Shown here piece by piece: positions 46,013 to 58,196 of a stretch of 64,000 nt of DNA (positions are counted from its first letter, which is position 1; the number at the start of each line of letters is the position of its first letter). Location: the NCBI GenBank assembly GCA_963576785.1, contig OY756146.1, positions 310,001-374,000 of the forward strand, in the 5' to 3' direction. This stretch comes from Chlorophyllum brunneum. Lineage: Eukaryota; Basidiomycota; Agaricomycetes; Agaricales; Agaricaceae. The notes beneath the pieces are model-generated. The model saw only the letters and a list, made by a program, of their open reading frames with translations, was not told where the DNA came from and made no database searches. A program made the translations under genes and the position numbers.

Positions 46013-49000
46013 ATGAGTACCTCTGCTGCAAAACTAGATACCCCGCACCTTCCCCCACCACGACCAGGCAACGCAGCGGACCTCCAGAAGTTTATCCAGC
46101 AAGAGCTCCCCCGCATGAATATCGAGGTCGATGCGCAGGAGTTCCTCACAAAGCTCCTCCCCGTCCCTGATGCTGTAGTGGCTGGGATATACGACGACTT
46201 GAAGAGAGAAGGGGTCTACAAAAACTCAAAATGGGTTGGATTCCCGTCCTCGGAGAAGTCCAAGTCGAGCGACAAGGCCAAAGCACCTTCGGTGCCAACA
46301 GGACCTCCCCCCCCTCCCGCAGCCAGTACCTCTGCTTCAGCAACGGACCCTGCTGCTACCGCGGACGCCAGTTCTGCATCATCCGCTGCAGCTTCCTCTT
46401 CCCAGTCCGTCGAAGCGAAGCCTGGCAAAGTCATGGAGGCGTCATTATACCAACCTTTTGTTGATCTAGCCAACAAGATTACCGAGTACACTCGAACGCT
46501 GTGTCCAAACGATGAGACACCACCAGACAAACTGCGTGGGGAATGGGTTAATACGCATAATCGGTCACCAGGCTCGGGCAATCCGCATTCGCAGACGCTT
46601 ATGCCTGATATTTGTTTCACCTCTCAGACGAACGCTGAGGAGCTGAAGACGCTGCCAGTTCGGGAAGATGCAGCCGACCAATCCAACAATACGATGGACG
46701 GGACGCAGGTGAGTATCGAAAACAGACTGGATTCATTCTTTCTCATCACGCTCGCTCTTAGGGAGATGACCAAGAGGGAGCCAGAGGAAGTGTAGTTGAT
46801 GGTGAACGGGTATCTCTTCCACGTTACTTCATCTACCATGAGCTGATGCAATTTTTTATCCAGGCAGACAGTGGATTCGCGTCAAGTAGACGAGGACGTA
46901 GTAGATCTGGTGCCGGAAATATTCCCCAGCCTGAAAAGCAGCCCGCCAATGCGGGAAAATCGGCGGGCACGCGGGTACGTGTTCCCCCTACATCCCAATT
47001 ATACCGTATCTGAGACACTACAGCGCGGCGTTCCACCATCGCACCACTGGCTTCAGATTTACACAGTGGTGGAGGTCAAAAGGAGCGCCGTTTATTCTCT
47101 GCCTCAGTTGTCCACATACGTCGGTCAGATCTTCATGGAGCAGCTTGACCGACACTTCGTTCTTGCCCTCTCCCTCCACTTGGACAACATCCACGTCCAT
47201 CTCTTTGACCGGAGCGGAGTGGTCAGCTCCACACCAATCAACATTCACGAGGTCAGACTCTAGCTTCATCTCGACTCGCAATGGCTCAACCTGGCGTTTA
47301 GAAACCGGAGGACTTCATCCGCATCATCAGTAGTTTTTCCTGCTTGCCTGCGACGACGCTCGGGTGGGACCCAACATTTCGTGTTTGGGATGGGAAGGAA
47401 GTTGTTGCGTCCTATGCGACCTCGCTGCAAGACTTCAAGAGCACATATGACATCCCCTGGGTCATTGATGGCTTCGAGGAGGGTCACACCAACACTGCTG
47501 GTGCTGGTCGTGGTCCCGCTGGCAACTTGGAGACCCCCACCAGCCAGGGCGGATCCCGGACGAGCCCCCTTCGGAATGAGTCAAGCGACTGTTCGCGCGC
47601 TCAAGATGACACCTCTGCCAAATGCCGCCGGTATGTCGCCATCCGGTTCTTGAACCTTCAGGATGCGAAGAGACTGTGGGGAAGAGGCACCATTGTGCTC
47701 GAGGTGGTTTCGTTGGAGGACTGGCTCCAGAAGAACAAAAAGGCATGCTCGCTGACTTATAGCCTGTGTAATTCCTGACTCTTGTCTAGGCGCAGGTGTT
47801 CGTGATGAAACAGTCGTGGCAACGGCTCCCTGGCCTTGACGACGAGGGGACGGTCACATTGTCCAATACCTCCTTGAGACCCGACAAGCCAACGGAACGA
47901 GTGGATAGAGCTCGAGTTTTGCGTGAAGGCATCCAATCGTCGCCTTTTGAAGCGTGGGTGCTTAGCCGCGCTGGTTTGAAGGACCGCTTGTACGAGAGTG
48001 GATATGTCAGGTGGAAGGCGGAGAAGGCGGAGACGTTGACATCCATCCGCAAAGGACTCCAGCCATTGCCCTTGAAAGCGAGGAAGGCAGCTGCCACTGC
48101 TTCCAGGACCGGGTCCCGCGGATCGAGTATTCCGGGGGCCGATGCGTGGGCGAGGGAGCGACCGATAGAAATAAGCATTCCACAGGCTGACTCCAAAGTC
48201 GAGCCCCCCATTTTGGTCTCCAGGACGTTAGCTCGCACGTTCTTGAAGATGTCGGGTTGGTCAGTCAAATATTTCAAGGACAAGCGGGAGTTCCTAGGTT
48301 GTCTCAAGGACGCGGTGAAAGGTTTGTATCTATTCGACCTGGTGTTTCCTGGAAACTGATTAATCAGATCATGAGCGATTGTACAAGGCCGGCGTGATGC
48401 ATCGCGACATTAGCGTCAACAATATCTTGGTCTCGGCCAGTGGCAAAGGCCATTTGATTGACTTCGACCACAGCAAGATCACTACTAATCTCAAACTGTT
48501 GCCGTCGCGTTCTGGATCGCTTCCACAAGACATACGCGATCCCTTTTCGAAATATCTGGACCAGGGGATCTTGAAGCTTTCTGAGCAGCGGTATGGTGAT
48601 GACTATACCTATCTCGGAGCATTAGAAAAGGCCTGGAATCTCCGTAGTGGTGGCATGAAAACGGCTGATGATCTTGGATGGATTGACGAGGTCGGCTATT
48701 GTTGTCAGTGAAATGGATGATGGCTAACCACTTCTGATAGCCGTATGCAATCCCGGATTTTGGTGATCGTAAACCGGGGCAGGGTTATATCACGGTGAGC
48801 TGTTCAATCAAATTGCCTTTGTTGGATAAATCTCATGCCCCACCTCAGGGCACTCCCCCTTTCATAAGCTGGAGGCTGAGGCAGGGCGCAGACGCACACA
48901 CGGCCATCCACGATGCCGAGTCACTCTGGTGGGTCCCGGTGTACATCGCTCTCCGATACGATGGACCTGGAGGAACAGAGCGGAAGCCGTCCAAGGAGGT

Positions 49001-49583
49001 GGAAGAACTGATGCGCCACTTATTCTTTGACTATGACCATTCACTGCTTGCCAAGCAAAAGATTTTCAGTATGGCAAATGAGAACAGGAACCTAGAAGAC
49101 TTACTGAAGCATATCAGCCCATATTTCGACAACCTCAAAGACCTCATACGAGACTGGTACAAGGTTCTCCACATTGCATGGGCCTATCCCGAAGGGTTGG
49201 AAAACAATTACCCACACAGTGTCATCTGCAAGGTTCTGGACAAGGCTATTGCACAGATTGATGTGGCTGAGGAGACCACCAAGTGGGGCCATCTCACAAC
49301 GGCCGAGGAGAGCCGCAGGGAGCAATACTGGAAAGACGCCGAGACAGCTATTCAGCGGCAAATGACGGTCCATGCAGCTTTGGCGCAACAAACTTCGGAA
49401 CGAGTGAAGTCCACTGCCTCTACTTCCGCTACCTCTACTCCCTCCATCGCAACCCCCATTCCAGATCCCGCCAGGGAATCTTCAGCCATGGTTGTTACCC
49501 CGCCTCGACCCACAGCATCGAAAAATCCACTTCGCTCTCCCGAAGAACCGCAATCAAGGAAAAGGAGCCGAAACCGCTTGTAA
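46013..49583 (+). CDS. FunK1-type fungal protein kinase, copy D
   Basis: Nine exons join in phase to about 1055 residues: 46013-46708, 46762-46809, 46864-46974, 47024-47251, 47302-47742, 47790-48321, 48368-48690, 48741-48794, 48849-49583. Closest relative is copy B; most of the protein is identical. Differences cluster in exon 3, in the activation-region exon (about 48500-48660) and in the C-terminal tail. The acceptor of exon 4 is moved 11 bp relative to copy B, keeping phase and adding a few residues (RGVP). As in B, intron 47743-47789 has a GC donor. HRD (MHRDISVNNIL, about residue 697), VMKQSW and GTPPFISW are intact. Gene conversion with B is likely. Confidence 0.85.
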
Positions 49584-49743
49584 AAAGAGTTTGACATTTT
49601 GCTGTTCTTACTCCCTTTCTGTCATGATCATCCCTGTTGGTCCGCCGTAAACCCCAACTCAAGACTTGTATTCTTTTACTCCCGAAATGATATTGATTTA
49701 CGTCTCGTGATGCAACTCAGTAGATAGAGCCATGGTAACTATT

Positions 49744-49825
49744 CAGTGTTGGGCAGTTATTAACTGATTCGAGCCGGTTACAGTTAATGACTAGTTAAAT
49801 GACCAAAGTTATTAACTCTGGTTAT
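49744..49825 (+). repeat. Left end of the hAT element with GGTTA/TTAAC repeats
   Basis: Many copies of TTAAC, GTTAT and GGTTA in both directions, mirrored at 60700-60788. Such subterminal arrays bind transposase in hAT elements. Confidence 0.65.
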
Positions 49826-50832
49826 TAACCAGTAACCAGAGCGTGAGCGTGCGAACATTTCTGATCTGGTGGGTTATCATATTGGGATACAGGCCCGGGA
49901 CATCGATGAGGCAGAGACCGTGTCGGATCTCCTCAAATTTAGACATACTTTGCCATCCTTAGATGTAATAATAGTTCTCTTATCATTCTCGGAGGGCCAA
50001 TAGACCGATGATCAAGCAGATATACTGCAATAATGCTTGGAGTGTAACCCATGGTTCAATCAGCCACGGATTCAGCGCAAGATTCAGCGAGCCTGGCCTC
50101 AGGAGTCTCGACCTGCTGATAGAAATTGTATAAAGAGGGCCCCTTCAATTGACGAACTTCCAAAGCTCCAAATCACTCGAAATGGACTTTTCTATGAATA
50201 TCTCTGTTCCTTCTCTCTCTCAACCTGATGTAAACTGGTGGAAGGATAAATACCATGTTCACCCAGCTCGTTATCTAGCCAAGGAAGCTCGTACCGACGC
50301 ATATGCTGGTGACAAAGTTAAAGTGTACTGCAAGCGATGTTTTGATGATCACATTAACATTATTTGTAATGCTGATGAACGGCAAATAGCAGCAGGAGAA
50401 AGGAGACAGGTCCATGATCTTGAGGAAGTGAAATCTTGGCGTACGTCTCTCTTGTCAAATTTGCTGTAGTATATTCCTGACTTTCTTGTACTGGATAGTT
50501 TGGGAACAGAAGTGACAAGGCAAGAACACCATTTTTGGCTGGATCCGTGGTCATGTTAAGACCGTACATCACCATCTTGCTGGGTGTACCCTCCAGAGCC
50601 CAGACGTTCATGCTATAGCTGCTTTGTACAAGATTGGAAAAGCTGGTGTTACTCTGCCAGTGGTTGCACCAACTTCTACACCCTCCAACTTGAATTATAT
50701 CTCATTAAATGACATCTCTGGCAACTCTCCCAACTCTCCATCCAGCTCTCTACATGTCACTGCTGCTACCATACCCTGGGATGGTGTCAGTGGATGGACT
50801 GCAGGCAACTATCAATCAAGCCCTGCTCCCAG

Positions 50833-51404
50833 TGTTGAGGAAATGACCGTAACGAGTTGTTTGCTGGGGGCAGCAGTAAACGCAGTGGGAGAGAACATAG
50901 GGTCTACTCACCGAGATAATAAGCTTCTATCTGATACCTGTAGAAAGGTAATTCGGATAGACAGATATTATTGATGAAGCGGTTAACGTCAGTTAGGTAG
51001 AGGCCAAAGTTGATTAAATCAATTGAGGTGTTGTACTCAAAGAGATAGGCAATGATGAAGAAGTTGTTCGATTGAACAAGATGCAGAACTTAGGTCTGCT
51101 ACATGGGGTTTATATACATATTGTAACATAGACGAGTCATACTACATAAAATACTAGCATTGCATGGATTGTTCCTTATAACTCCCTTTAACTGCGGCGT
51201 AGTGCCTGCGGAGTACTGCGGAACGTAGTATCTAGTCATTGGTACTATGTAGAATAATCTATCAAGTACTTATGACTCTCATCGTATACAGAGCAACTCA
51301 TAGGAAGTTACTACGGAATGAAGTTACTGGAAAGTAACGGATCAGTCTATTATTATCATAATGACTTCATAGTCTATTTCTAGAATATGTCCGAAACTTC
51401 AACA
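50833..51404 (-). repeat. 3' LTR of Copia-3
   Basis: TGTTGAGGAAAT ... AACTTCAACA, next to the polypurine complement ctcctccttgct at 51405. TATA box complement ttatataca at about 51110. Confidence 0.93.
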
Positions 51405-51438
51405 CTCCTCCTTGCTCTGTATTGATATAGAGTTTTAA

Positions 51439-54400
51439 TCACTCAAACGTCAAGCCAAGGCGAGGTCGGAATAGATTGAATTTAATTTTGTCTAAATTCT
51501 TTGTGAGAATATCGGCAGGATTTTCAGTGCCTTTCACAGAGAATATTTCAATCTTTCCGTCTTCTACCAAATCACGGATGTAATGGTATTTAACGTCGAC
51601 GTGTTTTGATTGTTTTTCTGTTACTGGATTTTTGGCCCAAAATATTGAACCCTCATTATCACCGAAGAGATAAGGGGCTAATGATTGGATACCAATTTCT
51701 TCCAATAAATTAACAGTCCAAACAAGTTGTCGACTGCAATCTGACAAAGCCATATATTCAGCTTCGGTGGAAGATAATGCAACAGTTTTCTGTTTCCTGC
51801 TTAACCAAGCGATAGCTCCGCTGGCTAACAAACAGAAATATCCAGTTACAGATTTACGACTAATTGGATCACCAGCCCAATCAGAGTCGGAAAAGGCATT
51901 CAGGCCTTGCATAGAACTTCCATTATAGGTAATTTTATATTTGCGAGTAGCATTAAGATACTTTAGCAAATGTAAGCCTGCATTGTAATGCGCTTTAGTT
52001 GGGTTGGTCATATGTTGTGACAATTTGACAGTGGTGAAAGCTATGTCGGGCCGACTGCCTATCATCAGATACATAACCGATCCTACTAATTGTTGATACC
52101 TCTTTATGAAGTCAGGTGTCGCTTTTCCTGTATTGGATTCGAAGATAAATCCATTTGGTAATGGTATTTCTTCCTTTCCAATTATATTAAATTGATCAAG
52201 AATTTTTCCTAGATAATCCATTTGGTCTAGGGTGATTGATCGGTTTATAGGATTTCGCGAAATTTTCATACCAAGAAACTCTTTGGTTGGACCAAGGTCT
52301 TGGCATTCCCATTTCTTCATAAAGAGTGCTTGCTTCTCATATAGAAGTCTAGAGCCTCTAATTCCGACGAACATTGAGTCATCTACATAGACCAGAGCTA
52401 TAATAAGCTCTTTGGTTTCAGGGTCGTAGTAATAATAGACTCCAGTATCTAGTTTGGATCGGACAAATCCTAGGTCGGTCATTGACTTAGTCAATTCCTT
52501 CCACCATTGTCGTCCAGATTGCTTTAATCCATAAATGGCTCGGTTTAATTTCCAAACCAGATTACCACGACCTGTATTGAAACCTTCTGGAAGTTCCATA
52601 TAGAGTTCTTCATCCAGTTTTCCGTAGAGATAAGCAGTTTTAACATCTAAACTGAGCATCTCCCAATCGTTGAGGGCAGTGACTGCAAATATGAGTCATG
52701 CTGTCTCATAACGGACTACTGGTGAAAATAGTTCATCGTAATCGATTCCCTCTATCTGAGAGAATCCTTTCACTACTAGTTGAGCACGGTATCGACTATC
52801 TAATTTGGGTGTAAAGACCCATCTATTTTTGACAGCTTTTCTTCCAGGTGGAAGTTTAGCTAAGTCATAAACATGTCTTTCTTTGAGTGAATTTAACTCT
52901 TCTAAGCACGCTTTCCACCATTTAGATTTCTCTTCTGATGGTAGTCGATTTAGATCCTTGAAAGAAATAGGAACTAATGGTGATTCGACTTTTTGAGCGC
53001 ACAGATAATTGATCATCCCTACTCCTCCTTCTCTGCATAAGTCTTCTAATGTAGAAGCTTCATGCTGAGAACGTCTATCGATTATTCCAGGTTTGGAAGT
53101 TTCTGATCGAATTTGTCTAACAAGTCTACTTGTAGAACTTGTTAATTTCGACTTAGGAGGTTGGAACATCTCATAGTCCTGGAGTATTTTGGTCGGATGC
53201 TTGGTAAAACCATAGAAGTTTCCTGGACGTTCAGGTACTTTTCTGGTTCTTTGCAGTCTCTGAGGTATTTCAGGAACCGGTATTTGATCCGAGTGACCTC
53301 GTGGTACAGAAGGACTAGCATCCCAATCATCTTTGACAGGGGTATAGGGTATGAATAGTTGTACATCTGGATCATCTCTTTGAGAAGGCAGATGGTTTGG
53401 ACCTTCAGGGTGATTAGGTGGATCAGCATATGATAATCCATCACTGTCATTGTCTTCTGGTGTTTGTGCTTCTCTTGGTGGGAAGAGAATGTTTTGCACA
53501 ATACCATCCCACTCCTCCTGAATATCGGTATTGATATTCGGTGCTTTTCCCTTTCCTTTATTCTTTTTAGGTTCAGGGAAAGGAGTTGGAATTTGTCCAT
53601 GAACAGATCTATAAGTCCTATCTTCTGGAGAACTTCCGGTAGAAGTTCGGGGAATAGGGCTTGGTGGTTTATCAATAGGTAAACCAGTAGATGGATCTGG
53701 AGCATGGAAGACAATTACTTCCGAAGGTGTACTTCAAGAAGTAGAAGATGATGGTTGGTTCATCCGTTCTTCTCGCTTCTTCCCAACACATTTAGGGAAG
53801 TGTTCTTCGCTGAATACGGCTGTTGGAGATGTATAGATTACATTTCCATTTAGGTGCCTCATGAAACGATAATTTTTCCTGTCTGATGTCCAACCAAGGA
53901 AAATCATGAGTTCTGACTTCGCTGTCAGTTTATTGTCTCTTATCTCTTTTGGGAGAAAGACATAAGCACCGCAGCCAAAGACTCTCTCTTTGGAGATGTC
54001 TGGAATCTTCTGATTCAACACTTCATAAGGTGTTTTCCACATGAGCCATGATACCGGTGTTTTATTATAGATATGTATCGCATGATCTATAGAAAACTCC
54101 CACCAACCATCAGGAATACAAGCATGATGCCGCATGGCTTCTGCTTTATCCATTAGAGTTCGGTTCAAGCATTCCACTCGACCATTTTGTTGGTGTATGT
54201 GCGGTGCACTGGTCTCATGTATAATCCCTAATGAGTGCAAATGAGATTGCAACTCGTCAGTTGCATACTCTCCTCCTCTATCAGTGCAGAGATATTTTAA
54301 TTTAGTCTCGTATTGAGTCTGAATTAAGGCAATGAAATTTTTCATTTCTTCTGCTGCTTCTGATTTCTTATGGAGGAAGCGAATCCATCCATGAGAGGAA

Positions 54401-55140
54401 AAGTCATCCATTATGGTCATGACCCATTTAAATTTATGGTAAGAAAGAATTGGAAGTTCAACTAAATCCGAGTGTATTCTTTCGAATGGACGCTTTGCGC
54501 ATATAGGGTTCTCTCTAAAGGGTTTCTGGTGCATCTTTCCCTTGGCACAACCATCACAGACTGGTTTTTGCTCGGGAATCTGCACCGAAGTAAACCCAAT
54601 CGTATTTTTCTCAAAGTGATTGAGGATACGATTAGAGGGATATCCTAATCTCGCATGTACAACTTTGTAGCCAACGATTGGATCCGCAGTCATAGCTGCT
54701 TGTTCCGAGTGTACAATTTTTGTATTAACAAAATGTAAAGTAGTGTTGCGACTTGCTGAAGGATATGCTTGAAGAATAACATTTCCTTCGCCATCAACTA
54801 CTACTGATTTGTTGGCATCTGTTCTAACAGTTTTGCCATCCTGGCATAACTGTCCCACTGACATTAGTCATTCAGAGGTTCCTTTTAGAAGGAAGACTGG
54901 ATATATTAATATCTGCGTTGGTTGAACGCTGTCAGTCTTCCCATTATAGACTCTATGCTTAAGCATAACTGCGCCAAGACCAACCACATTAAGGTAGGGG
55001 CTTTGAGCTCCTACAGTTTTAATCGGGATCGAAACTTCGAGTTCTTCAAAGTTGATGAAGTCTTCCGCATAAGGGGTATAATAACATGATGCCCCTGAGT
55101 CTAATAACCATACGTCACTATATTCTTCTAGTGGCATTAT
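51439..55140 (-). pseudogene. Copia-3 pol: protease, integrase, RT, RNase H
   Basis: Minus strand order: protease WLLDSGAS at about 55100; GAG-pre-integrase VVHARLGY ... CDGCAKGK (about 54660-54550); integrase core with Asp in HSDLVELP (about 54478), Asp in CTDRGGEY (about 54286) and Glu in RVECLN (about 54180); acidic linker; RVT_2 from about 53000 with YVDDSMF (about 52390); RNase H LSSTEAEYMAL (about 51785). Stops at about 54865, at 53731-53733 and at about 52694. The last two sit where copy 1 has CGA. Enzymatic motifs themselves are all intact, so the element became inactive recently or only by these changes. Confidence 0.93.
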
Positions 55141-57465
55141 GATTTGATCATTGCTTAGCGATCAAGATCTAAATTGATCCGGTACTCTTAAATACTGATC
55201 AGGCATGCGCGTGGAGAAACAAGAAAATTGAGAAGTGTTAAAACACTTCTTATTCATTGATTCGCACAAAGAAAATACATGATAATGGGATCCTAAAGAT
55301 CCCGATTGCGTATTTACATGCCCGGCCCCTGACGTCCCTTCCCCTTGCCCTTGCCCTTCTTTTTGCGAAGACGGCCGGTCGGCATATTGGTGACAGGACT
55401 GTGTATCAGGGTTAGTAAGAGTATCTGAGATCGATTTGATCATGTACCCAGCTTCTCCCTTCTTTTTGAAGTCGCTCCCGTAATCAGTCGACGAAAGTCC
55501 GAGAAACACCTCAGATTGAGGTGCCGAAGCAAAAGGTTCGGACTTTGGAGACTTCGGGAGAGGCCCAGAGGGGGGTCCTGCGACGTTCACAGGGTTCCTG
55601 GGGTTGCGGATGTCATAGGTGACATCTTGAGCCGGCACCATGAGGTCGTCGACCTCCTTCTCGCTCTCAAGCCGTTTGAAGGCTTCATCTACCAACACTG
55701 TAAGTGTGGCAGGTCGCCTGTCAGCGGTCTTGTTCTTCTGAGTAAGAGAGTATCTCTTACTCTGGAAACGCTCCGTCGGAGGAGAGGCCCGAGGAAGAGG
55801 AGGGAACTCCTCTTCATAGGTCCTAACAGCCGGAGCTACTATTTTCTCCGGAGGAAAAAGGTAGTACGGCCGAACCTCTCCGGGTTCAAGCAAGTCGCCC
55901 CGGGCGACAGAGTCCATGCTAGGAATCTTTACCACATAATGCATAGCCAAATTGAGTTTATTCCCAAATTTGGGAGAAATCAATAAGGCATATGGCGAAT
56001 TATGTGGTAAAAGAAAAGTGAAGTGGATGCGAGTCGCGTTAATATCGGGGTTACTATTTTTAGTGAACCATTTACTCACCCTCGTGTGTCCCTCACAGGT
56101 ACAACCTGGGGGGTGACCAGAAGGAACTGAAGGTGCACCGGGTGGTGTCACTGATTGTCCTTGTTGGGCGTGGGGGTGAGAGACCTCGTGCATCCATCGA
56201 TCATAACGATCGAGGGCACGTTTCTTCGCCATTTGCATGGGCAAAGGACCAGTGATGTGGTCGTGCCAGGTGGTTACCTGTTGGATCCGCAGTGAGTTTT
56301 CGAGCAAGGCGGTAAAACATAAGTTTCGTGCTTCAGTATACACCTTTTTCTCGAGCTCAGCACAAGTGTTCTCTCGTGCCTGCTGGACCTTCTTGGGATT
56401 AACCCAAGTAAGCGGTTTTGGTCTCTCACTCACTAGTACACGAGTGGTTGGAGGAGCAGGAGCGGGAACGGGTCGAGGCGCGTCCATGTGCCTCATCAGG
56501 TCGAAGGGGGTCATCCCCGGACCAGTGAAACAACGGACCGCCGGTTCCGTGGCAGCGGCGAAGCCCACCATGGCTTCCGCCATGTGGGCCTGGGGTTTAC
56601 CCTGGCGCTTCTTGGGCTTCTTCTTCTTCTTCTAGACGTTAATCCAGGTAGGAGGAGGGGGAGAAGGCTGAGGAGGCTGCCCACTCGGATTGGCAGGGTG
56701 GCGTGGACCTCGCGCAGGCTGGGCCCTGGTATCGCCTCCAGGGTGGAAGCGGTTCCAGGGTGGTCCAGGGCGAGTCCTGGGGATATTACTCTGAGGGCGA
56801 GATTGGTAGTTAGCAGTTGCGGCAAAGGATGCTTGGGGGTTAGACATGTTAGGTCTTGACCCTTCACGTCTTGACCACTCCGCATTTATAGCCTGCTGGA
56901 CTACCTCCCAGGTCATATCTACAACATCGTGATTATTCGCCAATGTTGTTTGTGCCACAGCATTCCAATCCGGTGGTAATGCGTTCAAAGCGATCATTGC
57001 ACCAAGAACTTCTGGCAATTTTACTTTAGCTGTTTCTAATTGAGAAGCCATTGTTCTCAATTCAGCTAGATCCATTGCTGGATCTTGATTCCCTGAAATG
57101 TGCTTTCGCAACATTCTTTGGAGAATTGAATACACCGTGGCAGGAGAAGGTGTCCCAAAGCGGGTTTTCAAATCAGTCCAGAGGAATCCAGGAGCATCAT
57201 GCCCATGGAGTAACAGGGAATCAGGTAAAGTGCCATTAATAACAGCCAATGCCTGACCTCTCAATTGTTCTCTCCTTCTATCCTCCTCCGTTAAGGTGGT
57301 AGGATTTGCAGGAGAGAGATCCTGGTCTGTCACAGTCCATCCGGACTGGTCAGAACCAGTAACAGAAATGAGGGTTAGGGCATCCTGAAGCCTTCTAGAC
57401 CAGAACACATAGTTCTTAGGCCCATTGAGCTTAGGTAAACCAGCGACGATATTATTAGTAGACAT
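55141..57465 (-). pseudogene. Copia-3 gag with long gag-protease linker
   Basis: Start MSTNNIVAGLPKLNGPKNYVF at 57465 (here given as MSTNNIVAGLPKLNG). UBN2-like Gag to about 56700, polybasic KKKKKPKK near 56620, then about 490 codons of Pro/Ser-rich sequence without a zinc knuckle (GHPPGCTCEGHTRV near 56110; FASAPQSEVFLGLSS near 55520). Two stops: TAG 56632-56634 (other copies CAG) and TGA just before the protease at about 55159-55161 (expected CGA). Otherwise gag and pol form one frame, as in many fungal Copia elements. Confidence 0.88.
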
Positions 57466-57611
57466 AATATCTCCGTCGAGTGTATTTCTTTCTAGAAGAA
57501 AATTCTCGTATCAGCAATGATCAAATACAAGGATAACTCTGTCAGGTAAAGCCCTATCATCCTATCTTGGTTAGAGGGGATGATAATGGTTTAACCATCG
57601 GTAAGGCTACC

Positions 57612-57624
57612 GGGGCCCATAACC
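57612..57624 (-). other. Primer binding site of Copia-3
   Basis: ggttatgggcccc on the minus strand, directly after the 5' LTR. Complementary to the anticodon arm of initiator tRNA-Met. Confidence 0.78.
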
Positions 57625-58196
57625 TGTTGAGGAAACGACTGTAACGAGTTGTTTCCTGGGGGCAGCAGTAAACGCAGTGGGAGAGAACGTAGGGTCTACT
57701 CACCGAGATAATAAGCTTCTATCTGATACCTGTAGAAAGGTAATTCGGATAGACAGATATTATTGATGAAGTGGTTAACATCAGTTAGGTAGAGGTCAAA
57801 GTCGATTAAATCGATTGAGGTGTTATACTCAAAGAGATAGGCAATGATAAAGAAGTTGTTCGATTGAACAAGATGCAGAACTTAGGTCTGCTACATGGGG
57901 TTTATATACATATTGTAACATAGACGAGTCATACTACATAAAATACTAGCATTGCATGGATTGTTCCTTATGACTCCCTTTAACTATGGCGTAGTGCCTG
58001 TGGAGTACTGCGGAACGTAGTATCTAGTCATTGGTACTATGTAGAATAATCTATCAAGTACTTATGACTCTCATCGTATACAGAGCAACTCATAGGAAGT
58101 TACTACGGAATGAAGTTACTGGAAAGTAACGGATCAGTCTATTATTATCATAATGACTTCATAGTCTATTTCTAGAATATGTCCGAAACTTCAACA
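57625..58196 (-). repeat. 5' LTR of Copia-3
   Basis: TGTTGAGGAAAC ... AACTTCAACA. Same length as the 3' LTR with scattered transitions and one clear transversion (ttgctgg / ttcctgg). Confidence 0.93.

Larger units (their letters stand above)
50833..58196 (-). mobile_element. Copia-3: full-length Copia element (7364 bp)
   Basis: Two LTRs of 572 bp (50833-51404 and 57625-58196), a perfect 5-bp target duplication cccag (50828-50832 and 58197-58201), a primer binding site and a polypurine tract. The LTRs differ mainly by transitions, many at CG. This is the best preserved member of the Copia-1/2/3 family, yet the coding frame has at least five stops. Confidence 0.96.
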
